Assembly (NCBI RefSeq): GCF_014651055.1
Contig: NZ_BMWD01000004.1
Span: forward strand, 216,001-280,000
Direction of reading: 5' to 3'
Length of the DNA stretch: 64,000 bases
Origin: Streptomyces fructofermentans
Lineage (GTDB): Bacteria > Actinomycetota > Actinomycetes > Streptomycetales > Streptomycetaceae
In this document: positions 1 through 9,100 of the stretch, piece after piece
Numbering within the stretch: position 1 is the stretch's first letter
How the letters are laid out: each line of letters starts with the position of its first letter
Notes under the pieces: generated by a model
What the model saw: only the letters and a program-made list of their open reading frames with translations
The model's database searches: none
What the model was told of the DNA's origin: nothing
Translations under genes and position numbers: made by a program

Positions 1-819
1 TGGCCGACGACGAGGCTGTCGGTGATCAGGGTGGGCGGCGAGAAGCCGCGCGACCTGGTGCTGGTCAGGGGCATAGAGCCGTCGATGCGCTGGCGCTCGT
101 TCTGCAACGAGCTGCTGGGCTTCGCCCATGAGCTGGGCGTCGAGCTGGTGGTGATCCTGGGCGCACTGCTCGGCGACACCCCGCACACCCGTCCGGTCCC
201 GGTCAGCGGCGTGACGTCCGACGCGGACCTGGCGCGCACGATGGACCTGGAGGAGACCAAGTACGAGGGTCCGACGGGCATCGTCGGCATCCTCCAGGAG
301 GCGTGCACGCACGCGGGCGTGCCGGCGGTCTCGCTCTGGGCGGCCGTGCCGCACTACGTGTCGCAGCCGCCCAACCCGAAGGCGACGCTGGCCCTCCTGA
401 ACCGCCTGGAGGACCTCATCGACCTGCGCATCCCGCTGGGCGAGCTGCCCGAGGACGCGCGCGCCTGGCAACTGGGCGTGGACCAGCTGGCGGCCGAGGA
501 CAGCGAGGTCGCCGAGTACGTGCAGACGCTGGAGGAGGCGCGGGACACCGCCGAGCTGCCCGAGGCGTCGGGCGAGGCGATCGCCCGCGAATTCGAGCGC
601 TATCTGCGCAGACGGGACGGCGGCGGTCCGACCGGCCCCGCGCCCGGCGGGCACGCCACCGCGGACGGCAGCGACAGCGTGCCGTATCTGCGGGACAGCC
701 CCGGCGGCCGGACCAGGCCCCCGAAGCCGCCCAGGCCGGAGCAGGAGAGCGGACCCGGATCGGGGTCCGGTTCGGGACCGGAGTCCGAGAGGGACGACGA
801 GGACACGCCCGAGGGCTGA
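1..819 (+). CDS. parJ: PAC2 family protein, likely ParJ ortholog (5' end outside window)
   Basis: The frame is open from base 1, so the true start lies upstream; what is visible ends at the stop at 817-819. The sequence resembles the actinobacterial PAC2 (proteasome assembly chaperone-like) family, with a conserved core over roughly the first 170 residues and a Pro/Gly/Ser-rich acidic tail after about residue 200. In S. coelicolor the gene beside mshC is SCO1662, which I recall as ParJ, a ParA-interacting protein acting in sporulation septation. The assignment to ParJ is by gene order plus family and is less certain than the PAC2 call. A strong stem-loop follows the stop. Confidence 0.75.
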   Translation, partial: WPTTRLSVIRVGGEKPRDLVLVRGIEPSMRWRSFCNELLGFAHELGVELVVILGALLGDTPHTRPVPVSGVTSDADLARTMDLEETKYEGPTGIVGILQEACTHAGVPAVSLWAAVPHYVSQPPNPKATLALLNRLEDLIDLRIPLGELPEDARAWQLGVDQLAAEDSEVAEYVQTLEEARDTAELPEASGEAIAREFERYLRRRDGGGPTGPAPGGHATADGSDSVPYLRDSPGGRTRPPKPPRPEQESGPGSGSGSGPESERDDEDTPEG

Positions 820-852
820 CATCCGTGGAGGGGCGGTGCGCTGCCGGCGCGC

Positions 853-884
853 CGCCCCTCCGGCCTTTGCGCCACGGAGGGGCG
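853..884 (+). terminator. Stem-loop after the PAC2 gene
   Basis: A 10-bp perfect inverted repeat (CGCCCCTCCG at 853-862, CGGAGGGGCG at 875-884) encloses a 12-nt loop 34 nt after the PAC2 stop. No U tract follows, which is normal for Streptomyces terminators. Confidence 0.55.
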
Positions 885-1123
885 GGCCGCCCACGGGCCC
901 GCCCCTCTGCCGACGACGGGACCGGGCGCGGGGCGCGGGATCGGATGCGGAGCCCCGGGCGCGGGGCGCGGAACCGGGCGCGGGACGTACGGTGCCCAAC
1001 GGCGTCGCGGCCCGCACGAGTGGTGCGGTCGGGGCACTGCGGGTCCCGGGCGCACGACGGCCGGGACCGGGCGGGCGCACGAGCGGGCGCGCAGACGGTC
1101 GGTCGGTCGTCGGACGGCCACCG

Positions 1124-1179
1124 GGAACGACGCGGAACGCCGGCCGGGCTCGCGCCCGACCGGCGTTCCGCGTCGTTCC
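1124..1179. terminator. Very long stem-loop between convergent PAC2 and mshC genes
   Basis: Arms 1124-1149 and 1154-1179 are complementary over 26 bp with one mismatch and a 4-nt loop (TCGC). It sits between the 3' ends of two convergent genes and should stop transcription from both sides. The rest of the 820-1235 gap holds GC-rich low-complexity sequence and a short CTATGCCGCT duplication at about 1209-1228; no gene is seen. Confidence 0.7.
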
Positions 1180-1235
1180 GTATCGCTCCGTGCGGCTCTG
1201 TACCGTTCTATGCCGCTCTATGCCGCTCTACGGCC

Positions 1236-2465
1236 TCAGAGAGCCACGCCCAGCAGGGCGTCCACGGAGCGCGACACGACGCCGGGGGCGCCTTCGTCCG
1301 TGCCGCCCCGCTCCTCCTGGAGGAGGGCCCAGCGGTCTACGGCCGCGAGCGCCGCCGGGGCGTCGAGGTCGTTCGAGAGGGCCTCGCGGATCTCGTCGAC
1401 GAGCGCGTCGGCGGGCGGTCCGTCGGGCCGCGACACGGCGGCCCGCCAGCGGTCGAGCCGGGCGAGCGCGTCCTGGAGCACCTGGTCGGTCCACTCCCAG
1501 TCGGCCCGGTAGTGGTGGGCGAGCAGGGCGAGCCGGATCGCGGCCGGGTCGACCCCGTCTCGGCGCAGCGCGGACACGAAGACCAGGTTGCCCTTGGACT
1601 TGGACATCTTCTCGCCGTCGAGCGCCACCATGCCGGTGTGCACGTACGCCTTGGCCATCGGGAACTCGCCGGTCAGCGCCTGGGCGTGGGAGGCGCCCAT
1701 CTCGTGGTGCGGGAAGGCGAGGTCGGACCCGCCGCCCTGGACGTCGAAGCCCATGCCGAGGTGGTCGAGCGCGATCGCGACGCACTCGATGTGCCAGCCG
1801 GGCCGGCCCGGTCCGAGCGAACCGCCGTCCCAGCTCGGCTCGCCCTCGCGGGCGGCCATCCACAGCATCGGGTCGAGCGGGTTCTTCTTGCCCGGACGGT
1901 CCGGGTCGCCGCCGCGCTCGGCGGACAGCACCCGCATCGCGGCGGCGTCCAGGTGGGACACCCCGCCGAAGTGGGGGTCCGCCTCGACGGAGAAGTAGAC
2001 GTCGCCCTCGAGTTCGTACGCGGCTCCCGCGTCCCGCAGCCGCTCGACCAGCGGGACGATCCCGGGTATGGCCTCGACGGCTCCGATGTAGTGCTTCGGG
2101 GGCAGCATCCGCAGGGCGGTCATGTCCTCGCGGAAGAGGGCGGTCTCCTTCTCGGCGAGGGCGACCCAGTCGACGCCGTCGCGTACGGCTCGCTCCAGCA
2201 GCGGGTCGTCGACGTCCGTCACGTTCTGGACGTAGTGCACCTGCCGCTTGGTGTCGAGCCACACGCGCTGCACGAGGTCGAACGCGTTGTAGGTCGCCGC
2301 GTGACCCAGATGGGTCGCGTCGTACGGCGTGATGCCGCAGACGTAGATACGGGCGACGGGACCGGGGTCGAGGGTCACGGGACCACCGGTCGCGGTGTCG
2401 TGGATCCGGAGGTCGCGTCCCTCACCGGGCAGGGCGGGGACCTCAGAAGCGGGCCAGGCATGCAT
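1236..2465 (-). CDS. mshC: L-cysteine:1D-myo-inositol 2-amino-2-deoxy-alpha-D-glucopyranoside ligase
   Basis: This is the cysteine ligase of mycothiol biosynthesis: it activates cysteine as an adenylate and joins it to GlcN-Ins in the cytoplasm. The 409-residue length and the layout match MshC, the class I cysteinyl-tRNA synthetase relative that lacks the tRNA-binding tail. Visible motifs are zinc Cys43, the HIGH-like [11 protein letters not shown] at 46-56, GWHIEC (223-228) and PHHE (252-255) for zinc, and KMSKS at 286-290. MshC and not CysS is supported by the short C-terminus and by the flanking SCO1664-like and DUF3090 genes typical of this actinobacterial locus. Confidence 0.95.
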   Translation of the reverse strand: MHAWPASEVPALPGEGRDLRIHDTATGGPVTLDPGPVARIYVCGITPYDATHLGHAATYNAFDLVQRVWLDTKRQVHYVQNVTDVDDPLLERAVRDGVDWVALAEKETALFREDMTALRMLPPKHYIGAVEAIPGIVPLVERLRDAGAAYELEGDVYFSVEADPHFGGVSHLDAAAMRVLSAERGGDPDRPGKKNPLDPMLWMAAREGEPSWDGGSLGPGRPGWHIECVAIALDHLGMGFDVQGGGSDLAFPHHEMGASHAQALTGEFPMAKAYVHTGMVALDGEKMSKSKGNLVFVSALRRDGVDPAAIRLALLAHHYRADWEWTDQVLQDALARLDRWRAAVSRPDGPPADALVDEIREALSNDLDAPAALAAVDRWALLQEERGGTDEGAPGVVSRSVDALLGVAL

Positions 2466-2564
2466 GTCATGAGCCTAACCGGACGGAGGTTCCGTATACG
2501 AACCGGAGCGGGCCGGACGGCCGGGAAGGCCCTCTTGCCGGCGCCGCCGGGGTGTGCGGCCGGG

Positions 2565-3380
2565 CTAGACGGGCGGCCAGGGGATCGCGGGCCACTCCCC
2601 CGACGGCTCGGGATGGCGTCCCGAGGCGAGCAGACCGGCCACACGCGCGCGCGTGGCGGCCACTTCCTCCTCCGTGACGAGTTGCGCCAGCCGGGTGCCC
2701 AGCGTGCCGTCCAGGGCCTGTCCGAGGCCCTTCAGCACGTCGACCGCCTCCGGCGTGAGTTCCTCCCCGGCCCAGCCCCACAGCAGCGTCCGCAGCTTGT
2801 TCTCGGCGTTGAAGGTGACCCCGTGGTCGATCCCGAACAGCCGCCCCTCGGCCGCGGGCAGCAGGTGGCCCCCCTTGCGGTCCGCGTTGTTGATCACCGC
2901 GTCGAGGACGGCGAGGCGGCGCAGCCGCTCGTCGTCGGCGTGCACGAGCAGCGCGGTGCGGCCCTCGCCGACCTCGGCCAGGCCGACGGCCCGCCAGCCC
3001 TCGCCGGGCTCCTCGGCGTCGACCAGGGCGAGCAGGTCCGCGCCCGCCGACACCGACTCGACCCAGAGCTGGCACATGCCCTCGCCGTACGGCCCGTCGC
3101 GCAGGACGGTGGGCGGGACGAGGCCCCAGCCGGTCGCCTCGGAGACCTCGTAGGCCGCCACCTCGCGCTGGGCGAGGGTGCCGTCGGGGAAGTCCCACAG
3201 CGGGCGTTCGCCGGCCACGGGCTTGTACACGCACGCGGCCTCCAGGCCCTCGTGCGCCACGTCGCACAGCAGGACCGCGTTGGATGCCTCGCGGATGCGG
3301 CCCCGTACCGTGAGTTCGCCCTCGGCGAGCAGCTCGGCCGTGGTCACGCCTCGCGTCGGTATCCGTTCTGGCGCGGACAT
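2565..3380 (-). CDS. SCO1664 family protein (PI3/4-kinase-like fold)
   Basis: A 271-residue protein of a conserved actinobacterial family with remote similarity to phosphatidylinositol 3/4-kinase catalytic domains. The family signatures VINNADRKGG and FGIDHGVTFN, in the C-terminal half, resemble the catalytic and metal-binding loops of that fold. ATG 3380 is chosen because the protein from MSAPERIP onward is the conserved part; the reading frame itself runs much further upstream without constraint. The start lies inside the end of the DUF3090 gene (37-nt overlap), so the two are probably translationally coupled. Substrate and biological role are unknown. Confidence 0.85.
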   Translation of the reverse strand: MSAPERIPTRGVTTAELLAEGELTVRGRIREASNAVLLCDVAHEGLEAACVYKPVAGERPLWDFPDGTLAQREVAAYEVSEATGWGLVPPTVLRDGPYGEGMCQLWVESVSAGADLLALVDAEEPGEGWRAVGLAEVGEGRTALLVHADDERLRRLAVLDAVINNADRKGGHLLPAAEGRLFGIDHGVTFNAENKLRTLLWGWAGEELTPEAVDVLKGLGQALDGTLGTRLAQLVTEEEVAATRARVAGLLASGRHPEPSGEWPAIPWPPV

Positions 3381-3934
3381 ACGTGTCCTTCCGGGTCGAG
3401 CGGGAGGCTGCACAGCGGGCACGGCGGCCGGCCCGCGTTGACGACGTCGAGGGCGCGCTTGGCGAAGGCGCGGGCCTGTGCGCCGGTGAGGCGGACCCGC
3501 AGCATGGGCGGGCCGTTCTCCTCGTCCTGGAGGAGCCGCTCCTCGGCCTCGGCGAGATCCTCCTCCGAGTCCGCCTCCAGCTCCACCAGTGCCTGCGCCT
3601 CGACGATCATGCGCTGTTCGTCGCCGTCCCAGGCGAGCGCCATGGTGCCGACCCGGAACTCCTCCTCGACCGGCGACTCGAGGGGTGCGGTGTCGGAGAC
3701 CTCCGAGGGGACCATCGCCGGCACCGGGGCGCTGCCGCCGGTGCGTCGTACGACCTCGTCGAGAAGCTCGTCCATCCGCTCGGCCAGCGCCGCCACCTGC
3801 GTCTTCTCCAGCGCCACACTGGTCACCCGGGGGCCGGAGGAGGCCTGCAGGAAGAAGGTGCGGCGCCCTGGCAGCCCGACCGTGCCGGCTACGAAACGGT
3901 CCGGCGGGTCGTAGAGGAACACCTGACGGGACAC
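3344..3934 (-). CDS. DUF3090 family protein
   Basis: A 196-residue protein of the actinobacterial DUF3090 family, beginning VSRQVFLYDPPDRF. GTG 3934 is chosen because a GGAG lies about 10 nt upstream and family members start at this motif; an in-frame ATG at 3988 is less likely. The C-terminus carries a small zinc-knuckle-like cluster (CPLC, then H and C within CSLPLDPEGHVC). It overlaps the next gene and travels with mshC and the SCO1664-type gene in many actinobacteria, but its function is not established. Confidence 0.88.
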   Translation of the reverse strand: MSRQVFLYDPPDRFVAGTVGLPGRRTFFLQASSGPRVTSVALEKTQVAALAERMDELLDEVVRRTGGSAPVPAMVPSEVSDTAPLESPVEEEFRVGTMALAWDGDEQRMIVEAQALVELEADSEEDLAEAEERLLQDEENGPPMLRVRLTGAQARAFAKRALDVVNAGRPPCPLCSLPLDPEGHVCPRQNGYRREA

Positions 3935-4031
3935 GTCCTGTCTCCATTGGATCGACTGCATCTGCCATCGACTGAGTGCTGCTGACAACTGCTGCGCTGC
4001 TTCGACCGCTTCACCCTACTGCGGCGGACGA

Positions 4032-4718
4032 TCACGGTGCGCCCGCACCGCCCCCGACCGCGGCGTCCGTCGTCGGGGCTTCCTCGCGCGGGGCGAGCGC
4101 CGCGAAGTCGCCGGTGTCCCCGAGGCGTACGAGGAAGGGGCGCAGCCGTGTGTAGCGGATCGCCGTGACGGAACACGGTTCCACGGAGATCCGCTGGAAG
4201 AGGTCCAGATGCAGTCCGAGCGCGTCGGCGACGAGGGACTTGATGATGTCGCCGTGCGAGCACACCAGGTAGACGGCGTCGGCGCCGTGCTCGTCCGCCA
4301 CGCGCGCGTTCCACTCGCGGACCGCCTCGGCCGCCCTGGTCTGCATGGCCCGCATGGACTCGCCGCCGGGGAAAGCGGCGGCGGAGGGGTGCGCCTGGAC
4401 CACCTCCATCAGCGGCTCGTCCTTCAGCTCGGCGAGCTTGCGGCCGGACCAGTCGCCGTAGTCGCACTCGTTGAGGCGCTCGTCCACGTGCGACCGCAGG
4501 CCGGGCCGGGCGTCGAGGAGCGGCCGGACCGTGTCCCGGCAGCGTTCCAGGGGGCTGGTGACGACCTCGGAGATCGGCAGTGCCGCGAGGCGTCCGGGCA
4601 GGGCGGCGGCCTGTGCGGTGCCGCGCTCGTCGAGGGCGACGCCGGGAGTGCGCCCGGCGAGCAGTCCCGCGGTGTTGGCGGTGGAGCGTCCGTGCCTGAC
4701 GAGGATCAAGGTGGGCAT
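4032..4718 (-). CDS. Histidine phosphatase family protein (MSMEG_4193-type phosphomutase)
   Basis: A 228-residue protein of the phosphoglycerate-mutase-like superfamily. The catalytic motif LVRHGRST is at residues 6-13 (His9 is the phosphorylated residue), the second catalytic His is in CSHGD, and the conserved NECDYGDW segment is present. This subfamily sits next to the DUF3090 and SCO1664 genes in many actinobacteria, as here. The physiological substrate is unknown; 'phosphomutase' is a database habit, and a broad phosphatase is more likely. Confidence 0.88.
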   Translation of the reverse strand: MPTLILVRHGRSTANTAGLLAGRTPGVALDERGTAQAAALPGRLAALPISEVVTSPLERCRDTVRPLLDARPGLRSHVDERLNECDYGDWSGRKLAELKDEPLMEVVQAHPSAAAFPGGESMRAMQTRAAEAVREWNARVADEHGADAVYLVCSHGDIIKSLVADALGLHLDLFQRISVEPCSVTAIRYTRLRPFLVRLGDTGDFAALAPREEAPTTDAAVGGGAGAP

Positions 4719-4780
4719 ACGGCTCAGCGTAGGCGGCGGCCGGAATGCCCCGCGGCCCGAGTGGAGGGAGAATACGCTCC

Positions 4781-5779
4781 GTGATCGTCGACTGCGGGCT
4801 GTACCGCGACGGACACCGGACGGAGGGGCCGGAGGACTTCTCCGACGCCCTGGCGGAGGCGCGCTCCTCGGGGAACGCCTTCGTGTGGGTCGGACTGCAC
4901 GAGCCGACGGAGGGGGAGTTCGACCGCGTCGCCCAGGAGTTCGCGCTGCACGCGCTGGCGGTCGAGGACGCGCTGAAGGCCCACCAGCGGCCCAAGCTGG
5001 AGGTCTACGACGACTCGCTGTTCGTCGTCCTGAAGCCGGTGACGTACGAACCGGACAGCGACACCGTCTCCTCGGGGGAGGTCATGGTCTTCCTCGGCGA
5101 CTCCTTCGTGGTGACCGTGCGGCACGGCGAGGGGGCGCCCCTCAAGGTCGTTCGGGACCGCCTGGAGCGGGACGCGGAGCTGACGCGGCTGGGGCCGACG
5201 GCGGTGCTGTACGCGGTCGCGGACGCCGCCGTCGACCACTACCTGGAGGTGGCGACCGAGCTGCAGACCGACCTGGAGGAGCTGGAGGCGGAGGTGTTCT
5301 CGCCGCAGGTCGGCGGGTCCCGGCACACCGCGTCCAGGATCTACACGTTCAAGCGGCAGGTCCTGGAGTTCCGCAGGGCGACGGGGCCGCTGTCGGTCCC
5401 GGCGACACGGCTCGCGGGTTCGGGCGCGCTCGGCACCGACGTGCCGTTCGTCGAGGCGGCCGCACGGCCGTTCTTCCGTGACGTCAGCGACCACCTGACC
5501 CGGGTGAACGAGTCCGTGGAGGGCCTGGACCGGCTGGTGTCGGACATCCTGTCGGCGCATCTCGCACAGATGAGCGTCCGGCAGAACGACGACATGCGGA
5601 AGATCTCCGCGTGGGCGGCTATGGCGGCGGTCCCGACGATGATCGCGGGCATCTACGGCATGAACTTCGAGCACATGCCCGAGTTGCACTGGATGTGGTC
5701 CTATCCGGCCGTGCTGCTGGTGATGGCGGTGCTGGAGATCGGGCTGCACCGCCTCTTCAAGCGGCGCGGCTGGCTCTAG
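4781..5779 (+). CDS. corA: CorA-like divalent cation transport protein
   Basis: An inner-membrane channel for Mg2+ (possibly Co2+ or other divalent cations). The protein has a long cytoplasmic N-terminal domain and two C-terminal membrane helices; the signature YGMN is at about residue 293, followed by the acidic FEHMPEL loop. GTG 4781 is chosen over an in-frame ATG at 4745 because it has a GGAGGGA 11 nt upstream and gives the usual family start (VIVDCGLYRDG). At about 332 residues it is full length. It is divergent from the phosphatase gene. Confidence 0.9.
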   Translation: MIVDCGLYRDGHRTEGPEDFSDALAEARSSGNAFVWVGLHEPTEGEFDRVAQEFALHALAVEDALKAHQRPKLEVYDDSLFVVLKPVTYEPDSDTVSSGEVMVFLGDSFVVTVRHGEGAPLKVVRDRLERDAELTRLGPTAVLYAVADAAVDHYLEVATELQTDLEELEAEVFSPQVGGSRHTASRIYTFKRQVLEFRRATGPLSVPATRLAGSGALGTDVPFVEAAARPFFRDVSDHLTRVNESVEGLDRLVSDILSAHLAQMSVRQNDDMRKISAWAAMAAVPTMIAGIYGMNFEHMPELHWMWSYPAVLLVMAVLEIGLHRLFKRRGWL

Positions 5780-5895
5780 CCGGTGTCAGGGGGCCGTTCC
5801 CGGCTCCCCCGCGCGCGCAAGGCAGGCGGGACCGCTCCGGGCCCTCCCACGCCCGCGGGCCGCGCGGAACGGCGGCACGCGCGCGTGGCGTCCGA

Positions 5896-6684
5896 TCAGG
5901 CGAACTCGGGGGCGGCCGTCGCGGGCCCGCCCAGCGCGTCGCGGCGCTCCGGCATCGTCAGGGAGACCATCCGGCGCCAGCCGTTGAGGCGCTCGTACGC
6001 GTACACGGCGCGGATGCCCGCGGCGAGCACGGCCGCCTTGGGCCGGGACCAGCCGAGGATGCGCCCCATGTGGTCCATGACGGCGAGGCTGACGTCGCGG
6101 TAGACGCGGATCTCGGCGAGCGCGCACTCGCGCAGGGTGCGCTGGATGGCCCTGCCGTGGCCCTCGCGCGCGAAGCGCAGGAGTTCCTCGTGGCAGTAGG
6201 CGAGGTGGTTGTCCTCGTCGTTCGAGATCATCCGCACGGCGCGGCCGAGGTCGGGGTGGTCGGCGAAGTGGCGGCGCAGCAGGTCCATCTGCTCGGAGGC
6301 CCGCTGCTCGGTCACTCTGCTGTGGGCGAGGTAGGTGACGATGTCCGGGACCGTGAGCGGTTCGTCGCCCTTGAGCTTCTCGTGGGCCAGGCCGATGCCG
6401 TGCCGTTCGAGCAGCATCGTGTAGTCGGTGTCGGGCGGGACCTCGACGGGTTCGAGTCCGCGCTTCTTGAGGAGCGCGTTGAAGATCCGCCCGTGCTTGT
6501 CCTCGTCGGCTCCGTGCCGGGTGATCTTGGGAGCGAGCGCGCGTTCGCTCGCCGGGACGAGCGCCGCGATCCGCGCGTTCTCCCAGCCCCCCTGCGACTC
6601 CCCGCTCGCAGCGATGGAGCAGAAGAGCCGGAACGACTCGTCGTCGTCGAGGATTTCCTGGAAAAGACTCTTGGCCGAAAGCAT
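5896..6684 (-). CDS. Ferritin-like domain protein
   Basis: A 262-residue helical protein with carboxylate/His pairs typical of a ferritin-like diiron four-helix bundle: E plus DEDKH in the first half (HGADEDKHGRIF), then NDEDNHLAYCHEE. ATG 6684 is chosen because GGAGGT lies 8 nt upstream; the frame extends further but without an SD. Substrate unknown. It stands alone, convergent with corA. Confidence 0.8.
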   Translation of the reverse strand: MLSAKSLFQEILDDDESFRLFCSIAASGESQGGWENARIAALVPASERALAPKITRHGADEDKHGRIFNALLKKRGLEPVEVPPDTDYTMLLERHGIGLAHEKLKGDEPLTVPDIVTYLAHSRVTEQRASEQMDLLRRHFADHPDLGRAVRMISNDEDNHLAYCHEELLRFAREGHGRAIQRTLRECALAEIRVYRDVSLAVMDHMGRILGWSRPKAAVLAAGIRAVYAYERLNGWRRMVSLTMPERRDALGGPATAAPEFA

Positions 6685-6910
6685 GACTGCCACCTCCATG
6701 CAGGACTCCGCAAAGAACGAGTCAAATGCGTGGTGGGGCGTGCGGCAACACGTGCGTCGGACAAATCCGCCGAACGGCTGACGGGAAGGGCGTACGGGGG
6801 CGTAACCGAGCGGCTCTCCGCGCGTTGTTACCCGTGACGGCCGTGGCGGGGAAGACCCCCGAGCCCCCACCACGGCCGCAGAACTTCTCCTTCTCCGCCG
6901 TCGCCGCCGG

Positions 6911-7966
6911 CTACGCGAGTCCGGCCCGCTCCAGCGCCTCGGTACCGGCGCGGAGCGAGGCGAGTCGCTCGTCGCGGGTGAAGCCCGCGGGGGCCAGCGT
7001 CAGGGTGGTGACCCCGGCGGCGGCATAGGCCTTCATGCGGTCGGCGATGCGGTCCACCGAGCCGAGCAGGGTGGTCTCGTCGATGAGCTGCTGCGGAATG
7101 GCGGCCGCCGCGCCCGCCTTGTCGCCGGCCAGGTACTTGTCCTGGATCTCGGCGGCCTCCTTCTCGTAGCCCATGCGCTGGGCGAGCTTGTTGTAGAAGT
7201 TCTGCTTGCGGCTGCCCATGCCGCCCACGTACAGCGCGGTGTACGGGCGGAACATGTCGGCCAGGGCCGGTACGTCCTTGTCCTCGCCGAGCGCCAGCGG
7301 CACGGTCGGGCAGACGTCGAAGCCGTCCATCGTCAGCCCGGCCTTCTCGCGGCCCGCGCGCAGGTGCCTGATCGCCGTGTCCTCCAGGTGCTCGGCGGAC
7401 GGGAAGATCAGCAGGGCGCCGTCGGCGATCTCGCCGGTCTGCTCCAGGTTCTTGGGGCCGATGGCGGCGATGTAGAGCGGAATGTGCTCGCGCTCCGGGT
7501 GCACGGTCAGCTTGAGGGGCTTGCCGGGGCCGTCCGGCAGCGGCAGGGTCCAGTGCGCGCCGTCGTACGAGAGGCGTTCGCGGGTCATGGCCCTGCGCAC
7601 GATCTCGACGTACTCGCGGGTGCGGGCCAGCGGGCTGTCGAACTTGACGCCGTACCAGCCCTCGGAGACCTGCGGCCCGGAGACGCCGAGGCCGAGGCGG
7701 AAGCGGCCGCCCGACAGCGAGTCGAGCGTGGCGGCGGTCATCGCGGTCATCGCGGGCTGGCGCGCCGGGATCTGGAAGATGGCCGATCCGACGTCGATGC
7801 GCTCGGTCTGGGCGGCGACCCAGCTGAGCACCGTGGCCGCGTCGGAGCCGTACGCCTCCGCGGCCCAGCAGACCGCGTAGCCCAGGCGGTCGGCCTCCTT
7901 GGCCACGGCGAGGTTGTCCGCGTCCATTCCGGCACCCCAGTAGCCGAGGTTGATCCCGAGCTGCAT
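6911..7966 (-). CDS. LLM class F420-dependent oxidoreductase
   Basis: A 351-residue luciferase-like TIM-barrel protein of the F420-using branch. It begins MQLGINLGYWG and carries the family segments VGSAIFQIPARQPAMTA and GGRFRLGLGVSGP. It most likely uses reduced F420 for hydride transfer to an unidentified substrate. The SD AAGGGG lies about 9 nt before ATG 7966, and a perfect 14-bp palindrome lies just upstream, suggesting control by a TetR-type repressor not encoded next door. Confidence 0.88.
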   Translation of the reverse strand: MQLGINLGYWGAGMDADNLAVAKEADRLGYAVCWAAEAYGSDAATVLSWVAAQTERIDVGSAIFQIPARQPAMTAMTAATLDSLSGGRFRLGLGVSGPQVSEGWYGVKFDSPLARTREYVEIVRRAMTRERLSYDGAHWTLPLPDGPGKPLKLTVHPEREHIPLYIAAIGPKNLEQTGEIADGALLIFPSAEHLEDTAIRHLRAGREKAGLTMDGFDVCPTVPLALGEDKDVPALADMFRPYTALYVGGMGSRKQNFYNKLAQRMGYEKEAAEIQDKYLAGDKAGAAAAIPQQLIDETTLLGSVDRIADRMKAYAAAGVTTLTLAPAGFTRDERLASLRAGTEALERAGLA

Positions 7967-7978
7967 GGCCGATTCCCC

Positions 7979-7992
7979 TTACTGATCAGTAA
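7979..7992. promoter_or_regulatory. Perfect 14-bp palindrome TTACTGATCAGTAA before the LLM oxidoreductase
   Basis: The sequence is its own reverse complement and lies 13 nt upstream of the LLM start, between two divergent genes. Its form (TTACT/AGTAA) is that of a TetR-family operator. No regulator gene is adjacent. Confidence 0.5.
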
Positions 7993-8116
7993 CGTCCCTT
8001 GTGCGGCACCCTAGCGCGCTGCCGGGCCCGGCGGCAGGGAGCCGGTCGGGGATCATGCGGTCCCGGTTGTCCACAGGCCCCCACACAACGGGTCCTGGCC
8101 AGTAATCTCAGCGCCC

Positions 8117-9100
8117 ATGGAGCAGAGGCATCTCGGCCGTACCGGCCTGCGCGTGTCCCGCATCGGGCTCGGCACCCTCACCTGGGGCCGGGACACCGAC
8201 GAGCACGACGCCGCGGACCTGTTGAAGGTGTTCTGGGAGGCGGGCGGAACGCTCGTCGACACCGCCGACGTGTACGGCGGCGGTGAGGCCGAGTACCTGC
8301 TCGGGCAGTTGATGGAGGGCCTGGTGCCGCGCCGCGACCTGGTGATCTCCACCAAGGCGGGCAGCGTCCCGGACCCCGACCGGCGCTTCGACGGCTCCCG
8401 CGGGCATCTGCTGTCCGCGCTCGACGCCTCGCTCACGCGGCTCGGCACCGACTACGTCGACCTGTGGCAGATCCACGCCTTCGACCCGGACGCGCCGCTG
8501 GAGGAGACCCTCCAGGCCCTCGACATCGCGGTCAGCAGTGGCCGCGCGCGCTACGCCGGGGTCTCCAACTTCTGCGGCTGGCAGCTCGCGAAGGCGGCGA
8601 CGTGGCAGCTCGCCGCGCCCGGGATACGCACCCGCCTGTCGAGCACGCAGATGGAGTACTCGCTGCTGCAGCGGGGCGTCGAGCGCGAGGTGCTGCCCGC
8701 CGCCCTGGACCTCGGCATCGGCCTGCTGCCCTCCTCGCCCCTGGGCCGCGGCGTGCTGACGGGCAAGTACCGCAACGCGACGCCGTCGGACTCCCGCGGC
8801 GCCTCCGAGCACATGGCTCCGTTCGTCGAGCCGTACCTGGACGAGCCGGCGAGCCGCATCGTGGACGCCGTGACGACGGCGGCGGACGGTCTGGCCGTGA
8901 CCCCGCTCCAGGTGGCCCTGGCGTGGGTCCGGGACCGGCCGGGGGTGGCCGCCCCCATCATCGGCGCACGCAACGCGCTGCAGCTCACGGCGGCGTTGTC
9001 AGTGGAGACCCTTAGTCTTCCTGACGAGATCTGCCGGGCGCTCGACGACGTGTCGGCGCCCGTGCACCGCTATCCCGATCACGACTGGAGCACGCTGTGA
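8117..9100 (+). CDS. Aldo/keto reductase
   Basis: A 327-residue NADPH-dependent TIM-barrel reductase. The catalytic tetrad is intact: Asp49, Tyr53 (DTADVY), Lys80 (ISTKAG) and His120 (WQIH). The motif GRTGLRVSRIGLGT at the start is typical of the AKR11/12-like general-stress group. The stop overlaps the GTG of the next gene by 4 nt (GTGA), so both are translated from one transcript. Natural substrate unknown. Confidence 0.92.
   Translation: MEQRHLGRTGLRVSRIGLGTLTWGRDTDEHDAADLLKVFWEAGGTLVDTADVYGGGEAEYLLGQLMEGLVPRRDLVISTKAGSVPDPDRRFDGSRGHLLSALDASLTRLGTDYVDLWQIHAFDPDAPLEETLQALDIAVSSGRARYAGVSNFCGWQLAKAATWQLAAPGIRTRLSSTQMEYSLLQRGVEREVLPAALDLGIGLLPSSPLGRGVLTGKYRNATPSDSRGASEHMAPFVEPYLDEPASRIVDAVTTAADGLAVTPLQVALAWVRDRPGVAAPIIGARNALQLTAALSVETLSLPDEICRALDDVSAPVHRYPDHDWSTL

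Noticed and set aside
303..3914. A 1203-residue open frame on the plus strand opposite mshC and its neighbours
   Set aside because: It is the antisense shadow of four well-supported genes and has no family motif.
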